The notes: a model not told the origin generated them from the letters alone. A stretch of 64,000 bases of DNA from Streptomyces liliifuscus (GCF_016598615.1 NZ_CP066831.1:8122001-8186000), one strand, 5' to 3'; positions 17,847-26,532 are shown, numbered from the stretch's first letter. Made by a program: numbers and translations.

Positions 17847-17900
17847 TTGCGGCGGGGTGTAACTCCATCTACTAGACGCGCGTTGGGCCTTACGTAGACT
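17847..17900 (+). promoter_or_regulatory. Possible promoters of the rbpA paralogue
   Basis: TTGCGG (17847-17852) and TACTAG (17870-17875) are spaced 17 bp, and a further -10-like TAGACT is at 17895-17900 without a good -35. An 8-bp inverted repeat GCCCCATG/CATGGGGC lies upstream (17795-17839). All tentative. Confidence 0.3.
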
Positions 17901-17966
17901 GAGGCGCTCGCAGCGAAGCGAAACGCCGACTCGCTTTGCGGCACCATTACGCAGGGAGTTACGACC

Positions 17967-18302
17967 GTGGCAAGTGGCAACGCGATCCGAGGAAGCCGGG
18001 TCGGGGCGGGGCCGATGGGCGAGGCCGAGCGTGGCGAGTCCGCGCCGCGGCTGCGCATCTCCTTCTGGTGCTCGAACGGGCACGAGACGCAGCCCAGCTT
18101 CGCCAGCGACGCGCAGGTCCCCGATACGTGGGACTGTCCGCGCTGCGGCTTCCCCGCAGGACAGGACCGGGACAACCCGCCGGACCCGCCGCGCACCGAA
18201 CCGTACAAGACGCACCTCGCGTACGTACGGGAACGGCGCAGCGACGCGGACGGCGAGGCCATTCTCGCCGAGGCGCTCGCCAAACTGCGGGGCGAGATCT
18301 AG
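17967..18302 (+). CDS. RbpA-family RNA polymerase-binding protein, short paralogue
   Basis: RbpA-family proteins bind the principal sigma factor and core RNA polymerase and stabilise open complexes in actinobacteria. The 111-residue product keeps the zinc-site pattern C35, H39, C57, C60 (FWCSNGHE and WDCPRCG) and a sigma-interacting helix (KTHLAYVRERRSDADGEAILAEAL). It lacks the longer C-terminal tail of canonical Streptomyces RbpA, and its core diverges, so I regard it as the second family member (RbpB type) rather than the main RbpA; sequence alone cannot prove this. The GTG start follows GCAGGGAG. It stands alone between secG and pgi with its own terminator. Confidence 0.85.
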   Translation: MASGNAIRGSRVGAGPMGEAERGESAPRLRISFWCSNGHETQPSFASDAQVPDTWDCPRCGFPAGQDRDNPPDPPRTEPYKTHLAYVRERRSDADGEAILAEALAKLRGEI

Positions 18303-18310
18303 GAGTCGAG

Positions 18311-18344
18311 GTCCGGCCGGACACCCACGGGTGTCCGGCCGGAC
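18311..18344 (+). terminator. Terminator after rbpA paralogue
   Basis: Perfect 15-bp stem GTCCGGCCGGACACC / GGTGTCCGGCCGGAC with a CACG loop, 8 nt after the stop codon, then ACGTTT. Confidence 0.7.
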
Positions 18345-18541
18345 ACGTTTGGGACGCGCACCGGGACTGTGCCCGTGCCTTCCTCCCCTGCCGCGCTGAT
18401 ACGCGTGCTCCAGCCGGACGTATCTGTTGTTGAGCCGGACGACGGCGGGACGACAGCTCACGTCCCGCCCTGATCAATTAGGTTGGGACCGGCAGCGGGG
18501 CAAGGTACGCAGCACAGGCAGGAAAGAGGCGGAAGTCCCAC

Positions 18542-20197
18542 ATGAACGCAGACAGCCGTACCAGGCTCGACCAGACACCCGAGTGGACCGCTCTGGCCGG
18601 GCACCGGGAGGAACTCGGCGAGGCGCAGCTCCGTGAGCTGTTCGCCCGGAACCCCGGACGCGGTACCGGATACACGCTTCAGGTCGGCGATCTGCACGTC
18701 GACTACTCCAAGCACCTCGTCACCGACGAGACGCTGCGGCTGCTGCGCGCGCTGGCCGCCGCCACGGACGTGTTCGGACTGCGGGACGCCATGTTCCGCG
18801 GCGAGAAGATCAACACGACCGAGGGCCGCGCGGTCCTGCACACCGCGCTGCGCGCCCCGCGCGACGCGGTGGTCGAGGTCGACGGCGAGAACGTCGTACC
18901 GGCCGTGCACGCCGTCCTCGACAAGATGGCCGGCTTCGCCGAGCGCGTCCGTTCGGGCGAGTGGACCGGGCACACCGGCCGCCGCATCAAGAACGTCGTG
19001 AACATCGGCATCGGCGGCTCCGACCTCGGCCCGGCGATGGCCTACGAGGTGCTGCGGTCCTTCACCGACCGCGACCTGACGGTCCGCTTCGTGTCGAACG
19101 TGGACGGGGCCGACCTCCACGAGGCCGTACGGGACCTGGACCCGGCCGAGACGCTGTTCGTCATCGCCTCGAAGACCTTCACCACCATCGAGACCATCAC
19201 CAACGCGACCTCCGCCCGGAACTGGCTCCTCACCGAGCTGAAGGCCGGTCAGGAAGCCGTCGCCAAGCACTTCGTGGCGCTGTCGACGAACGCCGAGAAG
19301 GTCTCGGACTTCGGTATCGACACGGCCAACATGTTCGAGTTCTGGGACTGGGTCGGCGGCCGTTACTCGTTCGACTCGGCGATCGGTCTGTCGCTGATGA
19401 TCGCGATCGGGCCGGACCGCTTCCGGGAGATGCTCGACGGCTTCCACCTCGTCGACGAGCACTTCAGGACCGCGCCCGCCGAGTCCAACGTGCCGCTGCT
19501 CCTCGGCCTGTTGGGCGTCTGGTACGGCAACTTCCACGACGCCCAGTCGCACGTGGTGCTGCCGTACTCGCACTACCTGTCCAAGTTCACGGCGTACCTC
19601 CAGCAGCTCGACATGGAGTCCAACGGCAAGTCCGTGGACCGCGACGGGCGTCCCGTGGAGTGGGAGACGGGCCCCGTCGTATGGGGCACGCCGGGCACCA
19701 ACGGACAGCACGCGTACTACCAGCTCATCCACCAGGGCACGAAGCTGATCCCGGCGGACTTCATCGGCTTCGCCGAGCCGGTCGCCGATCTGCTGCCGGG
19801 GCTTGTCGCCCAGCACGACCTGCTGATGGCCAACTTCTTCGCGCAGACGCAGGCGCTGGCCTTCGGCAAGACGCCGGACGAGGTGCGGGCGGAGGGCGTG
19901 CCCGAGGAACTGGTGCCGCACAAGACGTTCAAGGGCAACCACCCGACGACCACCATCCTCGCCCGCGAGCTCACCCCGTCGGTGCTCGGCCAGCTCATCG
20001 CCCTCTATGAGCACAAGGTGTTCGTGCAGGGCGCGATCTGGAACATCGACTCCTTCGACCAGTGGGGCGTCGAGCTCGGCAAGGTCCTCGCCAAGCGTGT
20101 GGAGCCCGCGCTGACGGAGGGTGCGGACGTGCCGGGCCTCGACGAGTCCACCACCGCGCTCGTGGCCAAGTACCGGGAACTGCGGGGCCGGAAGTAG
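18542..20197 (+). CDS. pgi: Glucose-6-phosphate isomerase
   Basis: Interconverts glucose 6-phosphate and fructose 6-phosphate, the branch point between glycolysis and the pentose phosphate operon encoded downstream. The 551-residue protein carries NIGIGGSDLGPAMAYE, SKTFTTIET, the PGI signature GGRYSFDSAIGLS, PGTNGQHAYYQLIHQG and the C-terminal DQWGVELGK. The ATG follows GAAAGAGGCGGAAG. It has its own upstream region after the rbpA terminator. Confidence 0.98.
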   Translation: MNADSRTRLDQTPEWTALAGHREELGEAQLRELFARNPGRGTGYTLQVGDLHVDYSKHLVTDETLRLLRALAAATDVFGLRDAMFRGEKINTTEGRAVLHTALRAPRDAVVEVDGENVVPAVHAVLDKMAGFAERVRSGEWTGHTGRRIKNVVNIGIGGSDLGPAMAYEVLRSFTDRDLTVRFVSNVDGADLHEAVRDLDPAETLFVIASKTFTTIETITNATSARNWLLTELKAGQEAVAKHFVALSTNAEKVSDFGIDTANMFEFWDWVGGRYSFDSAIGLSLMIAIGPDRFREMLDGFHLVDEHFRTAPAESNVPLLLGLLGVWYGNFHDAQSHVVLPYSHYLSKFTAYLQQLDMESNGKSVDRDGRPVEWETGPVVWGTPGTNGQHAYYQLIHQGTKLIPADFIGFAEPVADLLPGLVAQHDLLMANFFAQTQALAFGKTPDEVRAEGVPEELVPHKTFKGNHPTTTILARELTPSVLGQLIALYEHKVFVQGAIWNIDSFDQWGVELGKVLAKRVEPALTEGADVPGLDESTTALVAKYRELRGRK

Positions 20198-20300
20198 TCG
20201 TGGAGTAGTCGTGTGGGTCGAGAGGCGGACGGCGGTTCAGGCGTCCGCCTCCCGTAGAATTCCCGGCGATCATGGCGTCGAGGGCTCGGGGGAGCTGAAC

Positions 20301-21275
20301 ATGGCTGGTTCGCGCGGAAGATGGCTCAGCCGCAACCTGTCGGTGGCGTCGATTCTGCAGCCCAAGGCCGTGGCCCAGGCGGTGTTCCACCCGGCGTGGA
20401 TCCCACCGGCGGTCGATCCGTCGGTCGAGCGCCTCAAGCGTGTACGTGTCATTGCCGGAGCTGTGGCGGCGTTCGGCGTGTACACGTTCGTGGAGGGCAG
20501 GTTCGACTTCAACGAGGTACTCGAGAACATCGTGGTGGCGGCCCTCGTGCTGCTGTTCATCACCCCGCTGACCGTGGGCGTGATGCTCTTCGTCTGGCGG
20601 CGCACCGGCAGGATCCGCGAGTTGCGGGGATCCCTGTTCAACTCGCTCAAGCTGCTGCTCCTCTTCATCGTCATGGTCGTCGGGACGGTGCTGCTGTGGC
20701 TGTTGTCGATCCAGCTCGGCACCATCTGGACTGTGGTGCTCGGCCTGCCGGCGATGTGGATCACCGGCATGCTGATGTACGGGGCCGTGCAGCTGTCCGG
20801 GAACTTCTTCGGTTCCGCCGTCGTGCACCGCGCCCTGCCGGCGCTGCTCGCCACCGTGACGACGTGGCTGATGGCCCTTCCGGACCTGGTCACCGGTGAT
20901 CTGCACGGGCTCAGCTTCAAGCTGGGGATCGTCTTCATCCTGGGCGCCCCGCTGACGGTCACGGGCATCGCCGCCCTGGAGCTGCACCGGCTCCGACGCC
21001 ACCACGGCATCCGGCTGTCCGCGCATCCGGCGACGCTCCCGCCGCCGCGGCCGTACGCCCCGAACAACGGGTTCGTGCCGCCCCAGGGGAACATGTACCC
21101 GCCGCCCGGTCAGCCGTACGCGCCTCCCGGTCAGCCGTACATGCCACCGGGGCAGCCGTACGGACCGCCTCCGGGCCAGCCGTACCCGCCGGGCAACGGC
21201 GTTCCGCACCCGCCGTACGTCCAGGGCAACCCGTACGGACCGCCCCAGCCGCCGCAGTCGCCGTACCGGTCCTGA
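20301..21275 (+). CDS. Multi-pass membrane protein with proline-rich PPGQPY tail
   Basis: A 324-residue membrane protein of unknown function. Four to five hydrophobic helices fall between about residues 50 and 230. The last about 90 residues are a proline/tyrosine-rich cytoplasmic-type tail with repeated PPGQPY units. Such tails occur in many actinobacterial membrane proteins and may bind partner proteins. The ATG follows GGGGGAGCTGAAC. The short distance to pgi (103 bp) allows co-transcription, but there is no functional clue. I recognise no named family. Confidence 0.85.
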   Translation: MAGSRGRWLSRNLSVASILQPKAVAQAVFHPAWIPPAVDPSVERLKRVRVIAGAVAAFGVYTFVEGRFDFNEVLENIVVAALVLLFITPLTVGVMLFVWRRTGRIRELRGSLFNSLKLLLLFIVMVVGTVLLWLLSIQLGTIWTVVLGLPAMWITGMLMYGAVQLSGNFFGSAVVHRALPALLATVTTWLMALPDLVTGDLHGLSFKLGIVFILGAPLTVTGIAALELHRLRRHHGIRLSAHPATLPPPRPYAPNNGFVPPQGNMYPPPGQPYAPPGQPYMPPGQPYGPPPGQPYPPGNGVPHPPYVQGNPYGPPQPPQSPYRS

Positions 21276-21331
21276 CCGACCTGATCCAACCGATCTGATC
21301 CAACCGACCTGATCTGACCGATCTGATCTGA
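21276..21331. repeat. Four tandem 14-bp repeats
   Basis: Units CCGACCTGATCCAA, CCGATCTGATCCAA, CCGACCTGATCTGA and CCGATCTGATCTGA follow each other without gaps, starting directly after the membrane protein stop codon and ending 9 bp before the convergent exporter stop. The C/T alternation at unit position 5 suggests a doubled 28-bp unit. Confidence 0.85.
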
Positions 21332-21340
21332 CCCGGCGGC

Positions 21341-23632
21341 TCAGGCCACCGCGCTCAGGGTGTCCGCGAGCCGGCGGCGGGCCGACCGGGCCGCGGGCAG
21401 GGCGGCCAGCGCGGCGGCGCCGAGCACTGCGGCCGTGCAGAGGAGCAGCAGGAGTCCGGGGGAGGGCGCCTGGGCGATCCCGGCGCCGATACCGCTCGAT
21501 CTGCCCTGTGCGTCGATCAGCCAGTGGGCGAGCGGCACCCCCAGTGCCGCGGCGACGAGGACCGCGGCCAGCGCCGTGCACCCCGTGGCCGTCACCGTGA
21601 TCGCGGTGATCTGCCGCGGGGTCAGCCCGATGGCCTTCAGCGCCAGCAGATCCCGCTCGCCCTCGCGCACCGTGCCGCCGATCGCCGTGAGCAGCTCGAT
21701 GAGACCGATCAGCGCCAGCACGGCGATCAGCCCCACGACGACCCCGCGCAGCGGCGACAGCCCGTCGGCCGGGTTCGGCACGGCGTGCACGCTGATGTCT
21801 CCGTGCGCGGCCTCGGTCAGCTCGGCGGCCACCCGCTGCGGGTCCGCGCCCGGGCTCAGCTGGAGCTGGTAGAGGGCAGGTCCGAGCCCCGGGTGGTTCT
21901 CCCGGAGGGTGTCGAGCGAGGTGGAGATGACCCGGCCGCCGTTCTCCGGCTCGATGCTGCGCCCGACGATGTGCAGGATCTGCGGCTCCGCGCCCACCGT
22001 GATCCGCACCCAGGCCCCCACGCGCACGTCCAGCAGGTCGAGCAGACCCTGACCGGCCACGGCCTCGTCGGGGCCGCGCGCGGCGCGTCCCTCCGCCAGC
22101 GAGAACGGGTACGGATCCTTCTGCGTGCCGAGCCCGCGCAGGGCGATCGTGCCCGTCTGGCCGGGGACCAGGGCGGCCACCTCGACGCCCGGGTGGACGG
22201 CGTCGACCTGCGGGTTCCGGGCGAGCAGGGCGCGTACGTCCGGATCGGTCAGGGTCTCGTCGGCCCGCACGGTGAGCGCGGCCGCGAGACCGAGCTGGTC
22301 GGGCCTGCTGTGGAAGCGGTCGATGGTGCTCCAGGCGCTCATGGCCACCACGATCAGCAGCAGCGGCAGCGCGAGGCGGGCGAGCGTGGCCAGCGAGCGG
22401 GGCCGGCGTGAGAACGCCTTGTGCCAGCCCAGGACCAGCGCGGACGGCAGCCGCAGCCCGAGCGCCCCGCGCGCCAGGCCCGAGAGCCGGCCGCCGAGCG
22501 GTGCCCCGGCCCGCAGCCCCGGCACCGGAGGCACCTGCCCGGCCCGCCAGGCCGCGAGCCCGGTCGTCGCGGCGATGAACAGCACCGCGGCCACGGGCAC
22601 GGCGAGCAGCGCCGCCGTGTGCCCCGGCAGCCCCTGCCACACACCGACCGCGTCCCCGAGACGCCCAGGGACCCGGCTGCCCAGGGCCTGGATGACGACG
22701 GTGGCGAGCACGGCGCCGAGGAACGCGAACGCCACATGCTGGAGCAGGAAGATCCGCACCACCTGGCCCGGGGTGAAGCCGATCGCCTTCAGGACCGAGA
22801 TGTCCCGCAGATGGCCACGGATCCGGGTGCCGATCGCCCCGTGCACGGCGAGCGCGGCGGCGACCAGGGCGCCGAGACCGAACAGGCCGAGGACCTGGCC
22901 GAGCAGCCGGTTGCCGCCCTGGGCCTCCGACCGCGCCTGCTGCCAGTGCGAGACGTCGGTGACCGCTCCCGGACCGAGCAGGGTGACGGCACGCTGGACG
23001 GCGTAATTCGTGTCACCGGGATCGGTCAGCCGCAGGCCGGTCACCTGGCCGCCGCGCCCGTCCGTCTGGCGTACGGCGGAGGGCAGGGCCCACACGAGGC
23101 CCGACCGCTCCCCGGGGCTGTAGCGGGGTTCGGCGCTGTCGGCGACGCCGAGGACGGTCAGGGTCCGTGCGGTGCCGGGGACGGTGAGTGTGTCCCCGGG
23201 CTCGGCCCACAGCGCCCGGGCGAGGCTGCTCTCCAGCACCACACCGTCCGGCGCGGCGGGGTCGAGCCAGCGACCGGAGGCGAGCAGCGGACGGCCGGTC
23301 GCGGGCCGGCCGACGATGCCGCGCAGCTCGACGGAGGCCCGGGTGCCGCGCGACTCGACGGTGGCCGCCGCGGTGGGGTAGGGGCCCGCGACGGACGTGA
23401 CGTCGTCCACCTCGGCGAGTTCGCGCGCGTCGGCCGACGGGCCGGTGTGGATCCACACGTGCGCGCCCTGAGACTGGGTGAAGACACGCTGCCAGGGGTT
23501 GGTCGCGTACCCGAAGAGTGCCGTGGCCAGGAGCAGCGAGGCGACGATCCCGGCGGTGGCGAGCACGATGAACAGCGCCTCGCCGCGATGCGTGCGCAGA
23601 TCGGCGTGCGCCCAGCGCAGGGTGGCCCGCAC
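21341..23632 (-). CDS. FtsX-family ABC transporter permease
   Basis: A 763-residue permease of the MacB/FtsX type, which usually exports lipoproteins, peptides or drugs or signals across the membrane with its ATPase. It has an N-terminal helix (about 18-42) followed by a large extracellular domain, a central group of helices (GALVAAALAVHGAIG, AFAFLGAVLATVVIQA), a second extracellular domain and C-terminal helices including IAVLALIGLIELLTAIGG. The duplicated FtsX architecture is typical of streptomycete exporters. The GTG start at 23632 has AGGGG about 10 nt upstream. The ATPase is encoded 131 bp upstream on the same strand. Confidence 0.9.
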   Translation of the reverse strand: MRATLRWAHADLRTHRGEALFIVLATAGIVASLLLATALFGYATNPWQRVFTQSQGAHVWIHTGPSADARELAEVDDVTSVAGPYPTAAATVESRGTRASVELRGIVGRPATGRPLLASGRWLDPAAPDGVVLESSLARALWAEPGDTLTVPGTARTLTVLGVADSAEPRYSPGERSGLVWALPSAVRQTDGRGGQVTGLRLTDPGDTNYAVQRAVTLLGPGAVTDVSHWQQARSEAQGGNRLLGQVLGLFGLGALVAAALAVHGAIGTRIRGHLRDISVLKAIGFTPGQVVRIFLLQHVAFAFLGAVLATVVIQALGSRVPGRLGDAVGVWQGLPGHTAALLAVPVAAVLFIAATTGLAAWRAGQVPPVPGLRAGAPLGGRLSGLARGALGLRLPSALVLGWHKAFSRRPRSLATLARLALPLLLIVVAMSAWSTIDRFHSRPDQLGLAAALTVRADETLTDPDVRALLARNPQVDAVHPGVEVAALVPGQTGTIALRGLGTQKDPYPFSLAEGRAARGPDEAVAGQGLLDLLDVRVGAWVRITVGAEPQILHIVGRSIEPENGGRVISTSLDTLRENHPGLGPALYQLQLSPGADPQRVAAELTEAAHGDISVHAVPNPADGLSPLRGVVVGLIAVLALIGLIELLTAIGGTVREGERDLLALKAIGLTPRQITAITVTATGCTALAAVLVAAALGVPLAHWLIDAQGRSSGIGAGIAQAPSPGLLLLLCTAAVLGAAALAALPAARSARRRLADTLSAVA

Positions 23633-23763
23633 GGCGGCTCAGCCCCTCGGCTCGCGCACGAAGGGCCGGTTCCGCGGCCCGTGCACGAGGGACCGGTTCC
23701 GCGGCCCGTGCACGGCGGAGAGGTCCTGGCGGATGGCCTTCGACAGAGGCTCGCGCACGGCGC
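23633..23763 (-). repeat. Duplicated spacer between exporter ATPase and permease
   Basis: Two 22-bp direct repeats beginning ccggttccgcggcccgtg occupy 23666-23687 and 23693-23714 (period 27), and a second pair built on gcacggcg(g)ctcag(c/t)ccctc lies at the two ends of the spacer. On the minus strand the repeats fall in one frame from a GTG (23715 region) that would encode about 24 residues containing HGPRNR twice and stop 7 bp before the permease start. This could be a leader peptide or only a remnant. Confidence 0.55.
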
Positions 23764-24534
23764 TCAGTCCCTCAGTTCCAGCACGCCGGATATCCCCGTG
23801 CCGCGCGCGGGCGCGGTGCCGAGCTCCGCGTCGTCGGCGATACGGCCGTCGAAGAAGCTGATCACCCGGTCCGCGGCGCTCGCGAGCCGTGCGTCATGGG
23901 TGACCAGCACGATGGTCTGGCCGCGCTCGTGGAAGCGGGACAGCAGCCGGGTCACCTCGCGGGTGCCCTTGCTGTCGAGGCTGCCCGCGGGCTCGTCGGC
24001 CAGCAGCAGGGGCGGATGGTTGACCAGGGCACGGGCCAGCGCGACCCGCTGCTGCTCGCCGCCGGACAGCTCGCCCGGCATGCTGCGCTCCTTGCCCTCC
24101 AGTCCCAGCTCGGCGAGGAGCTGCTCACGCTCGGCGCGCGCCTGCCTGGGGGAGAGGCCGGCGAGCAGGGCGGGCAGCTCGACGTTGTCGGCGACCGACA
24201 GGTTCGAGACCAGGTTGAAGAACTGGAAGACGATGCCGATACGACGCCGGCGCTCGACCGCCCAGCGGGCCTCGCTGTAGGCGTCCGTGCACGTGCCGTC
24301 CAGCCAGATGCTGCCGGAGTCCGGTCGCTGGAGCCCGCCCAGCAGATGCAGCAGCGTCGACTTCCCGGCGCCCGAGGGGCCCGTGACGGCGACGAACTCA
24401 CCCTGTCGTACGGCGAGATCCACGCCCCGCACGGCATGCGCGGGCGCGCCCTCGCCGTAGTGGGTCTTGACCAGGCCCTCGGCACGCAGCAGGGGAGCGC
24501 CCTCGGCGCGCGACGAAGGAGCGGTGCGGCTCAC
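23764..24534 (-). CDS. ABC transporter ATP-binding protein (MacB/LolD type)
   Basis: The 256-residue ATPase partner of the FtsX permease. Walker A is GPSGAGKST, the signature LSGGEQQRVALARAL, Walker B LLLADEPAGSLD and the switch His VTHDARL. It overlaps the PadR gene upstream by 4 bp, so regulator and transporter form one operon transcribed on the minus strand. Confidence 0.95.
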   Translation of the reverse strand: MSRTAPSSRAEGAPLLRAEGLVKTHYGEGAPAHAVRGVDLAVRQGEFVAVTGPSGAGKSTLLHLLGGLQRPDSGSIWLDGTCTDAYSEARWAVERRRRIGIVFQFFNLVSNLSVADNVELPALLAGLSPRQARAEREQLLAELGLEGKERSMPGELSGGEQQRVALARALVNHPPLLLADEPAGSLDSKGTREVTRLLSRFHERGQTIVLVTHDARLASAADRVISFFDGRIADDAELGTAPARGTGISGVLELRD

Positions 24535-25046
24535 TCCAGCTCCTCCAATTCCTCCTGGCAGCGTTCCAGCCAGTCGAGGTCGGCCTGCAGATGCAGCATG
24601 GCGCCCTCGATGAGCAGCTGGGAGATGCGGTTGTCCCGGCTCTCGGTGGCGGCGAGTTTCGACAGACTGCGCATGGTGTTCAGGTACTCGCGCCGCTGCT
24701 TGTTGATCAGGGTGATCTGGTCGGCGAGTCCGGTCTGCGGCGCGAGCGCGAGCTTCATGAAGAACTCGTCCCGCACACGCGGCTCGTCCGCCGTCTCCTC
24801 GTACCAGGCGCGCAGCGCCTCACGCCCGGCGTCGGTGAGGTGGTAGATCTTCTTGTTGGGCCGGCTCGACTGCTCGACTTCCTCGCCCTCGATCAGTCCC
24901 GACTTCTCGAGGCGGCCGAGCGTCACATATATCTGGCCGACGTTCGGCTGAGGGTACGCGGAGCCCAGCAGTTGCTCAAGGTCCTGCTTGAGCTCGTATC
25001 CGTGGGCCGGGCCGCGCGCCAGCAGGGCCAGGAGGGGCAGCCGCAC
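24531..25046 (-). CDS. PadR-family transcriptional regulator
   Basis: A 171-residue PadR regulator with a winged helix at the N-terminus (LLALLARGPAHGYELKQDLE, then VGQIYVTLGRLEKSGLIE) and a long C-terminal helical dimerisation region (LERCQEELEELE). It is the first gene of an operon with an FtsX-type exporter, the usual PadR arrangement in which the regulator represses its own transporter. GGAGGAGAG lies upstream of the GTG start. It is divergent from the solute-binding protein at 25212, and a 15-bp dyad lies between them. Confidence 0.92.
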   Translation of the reverse strand: MRLPLLALLARGPAHGYELKQDLEQLLGSAYPQPNVGQIYVTLGRLEKSGLIEGEEVEQSSRPNKKIYHLTDAGREALRAWYEETADEPRVRDEFFMKLALAPQTGLADQITLINKQRREYLNTMRSLSKLAATESRDNRISQLLIEGAMLHLQADLDWLERCQEELEELE

Positions 25047-25138
25047 CAGTGCTCTCCTCCGCCTTTTCTCTCGGTTCGCCTTCGGGGCGCTCCAGCCGGT
25101 GTTGAGGGGCCGATGTGCCGCAGGCCCTAGTATCGCCC

Positions 25139-25153
25139 ATACCTAACAGGTAT
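25139..25153. promoter_or_regulatory. 15-bp dyad operator candidate, site 1
   Basis: ATACCTAACAGGTAT, a perfect 6-bp inverted repeat around AAC, between the divergent PadR and solute-binding-protein genes. The same motif with three changes occurs at 26518-26532 before the GH13 gene. Confidence 0.55.
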
Positions 25154-25211
25154 ACATGGCCTCTGACTCCGGGCGAAGGTGTCCGGCAGCCGGTGCACCA
25201 AGGAGGAACCT

Positions 25212-26486
25212 ATGCGGTGGATACGTGCCGCGGGTAGGGGACTCCTGGTCGCGGCGGTGGTTCTGACCGGTTACGTCGCCTCGGGCGCACAGGCCGACGG
25301 AGCGCGCGGCGGCGGCCGGGGTCCGCTCACGCTGGCCACCGCAGGGGATCTCACCAGCTATCTGGGGCCGCTGCTGGACGGCTGGAACCGTACCCATCCC
25401 GGCGAGAAGGTCACGCTCGTCGAGCTCCCGGACTCCGCCGACGAGACCCGGGCGCAGATGACCACCGATCTGCGCGGCGGTGACCGGAACCGCTTCGACA
25501 TCCTGAACATCGATGTCGCCTGGACCTCGGAGTTCGCCGCCGCCGGCTGGATCTCCCCGCTGTCCCGGGACCGCTTCCCGCTCGACGGCTTCCTGCCGCA
25601 GGTCGAGGACACGGCGACGTACGACGGACGGCTGTACGCGGTCCCGTACGTCACCAACGCGGGACTGCTCCTCTACCGCAAGGACATCCTCGACAAGGAG
25701 GGCGTCGAGCCCCCGCGCACCTGGGCCGAGCTGGAGAAACAGGCGAAGGACATCGCCCCGAAGTACGGACTCGACGGTTACGCGGGCCAGTTCCTGCCCT
25801 ATGAGGGGCTCACGGTGAACGCGGCCGAGGCGGTCTACTCGGCGGGCGGCACGATCCTCGGCGACGAGGGCGAGCGCGTCACCGTCGACTCGGCGGCCGC
25901 CCGCGAGGGCATCGGCTTCCTCGCCCGCGGCGTGCGGGACGGCTGGATCCCCAGGAAGGCGCTGACGTACAAGGAGGAGGAGTCCAAGCAGGCCTTCCAG
26001 GACGGTCGGCTCCTCTTCCTGCGCAACTGGCCGTACGCCTATGTCGGCGCCTCCGCCGAGGGCTCGGCGGTCGCCGGGAAGATCGGCGCGGTGCCGCTGC
26101 CCGGGCCCGACGGGCCGGGCGCGAGTGTGCTCGGCGGCTCCAACCTCGCGGTCAGCGCGCATGCCCGCCACCCCGACTCCGCCGCACGCCTCATCACGTA
26201 CCTGACGAGCGAACGGGTGCAGCGGCAGGTCCTCACCAAGGGCGCGCTGCCGCCCGTGCGGGCCGCCCTCTACCGGGACCCGGAGCTGATCCGGCGGTTC
26301 CCGTACCTGCCGACGCTCCGCGCGAGCGTCGCGGCGGCGGCGCCGCGTCCCAAGAGCCCGCGCTACGACCAGGTCAGCCTGGCCGTGCAGGCCGTGGTGC
26401 AGGACGCGATGACCGGGCGCCAGACGCCCGAGGCCGCGGTGCGACGCCTCGCCCGCGAGCTGGCGGACATCTCCCGCCGGGGCTGA
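25212..26486 (+). CDS. Sugar ABC solute-binding protein lacking a lipobox cysteine
   Basis: A 424-residue family 1 solute-binding protein resembling trehalose/maltose-type binders (GRLYAVPYVTNAGLLLYRKDIL, DGRLLFLRNWPYAY). The N-terminus is a secretion signal, but the position where a lipobox cysteine is expected holds Tyr: VVLTGY with codon TAC at 25272-25274, one base away from Cys TGC. It may therefore be released or kept at the membrane by its uncleaved signal. The ATG at 25212 has a perfect AAGGAGGAACC. No permease follows directly; the next gene is a GH13 enzyme. Confidence 0.88.
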   Translation: MRWIRAAGRGLLVAAVVLTGYVASGAQADGARGGGRGPLTLATAGDLTSYLGPLLDGWNRTHPGEKVTLVELPDSADETRAQMTTDLRGGDRNRFDILNIDVAWTSEFAAAGWISPLSRDRFPLDGFLPQVEDTATYDGRLYAVPYVTNAGLLLYRKDILDKEGVEPPRTWAELEKQAKDIAPKYGLDGYAGQFLPYEGLTVNAAEAVYSAGGTILGDEGERVTVDSAAAREGIGFLARGVRDGWIPRKALTYKEEESKQAFQDGRLLFLRNWPYAYVGASAEGSAVAGKIGAVPLPGPDGPGASVLGGSNLAVSAHARHPDSAARLITYLTSERVQRQVLTKGALPPVRAALYRDPELIRRFPYLPTLRASVAAAAPRPKSPRYDQVSLAVQAVVQDAMTGRQTPEAAVRRLARELADISRRG

Positions 26487-26517
26487 GCCCTCTCCCGGCA
26501 CGCTCGACGGATCCTAG

Positions 26518-26532
26518 TTACTTGTTAGGTAA
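26518..26532. promoter_or_regulatory. 15-bp dyad operator candidate, site 2
   Basis: TTACTTGTTAGGTAA on the plus strand; its complement TTACCTAACAAGTAA matches site 1 at 12 of 15 positions and keeps the ACCTAACA core. It lies 32 nt after the solute-binding-protein stop and 152 nt before the GH13 start. Confidence 0.5.

Noticed and set aside
21276..21331. Small CRISPR-like array
   Set aside because: The 14-bp units are directly adjacent with no spacers, and no cas genes are present.
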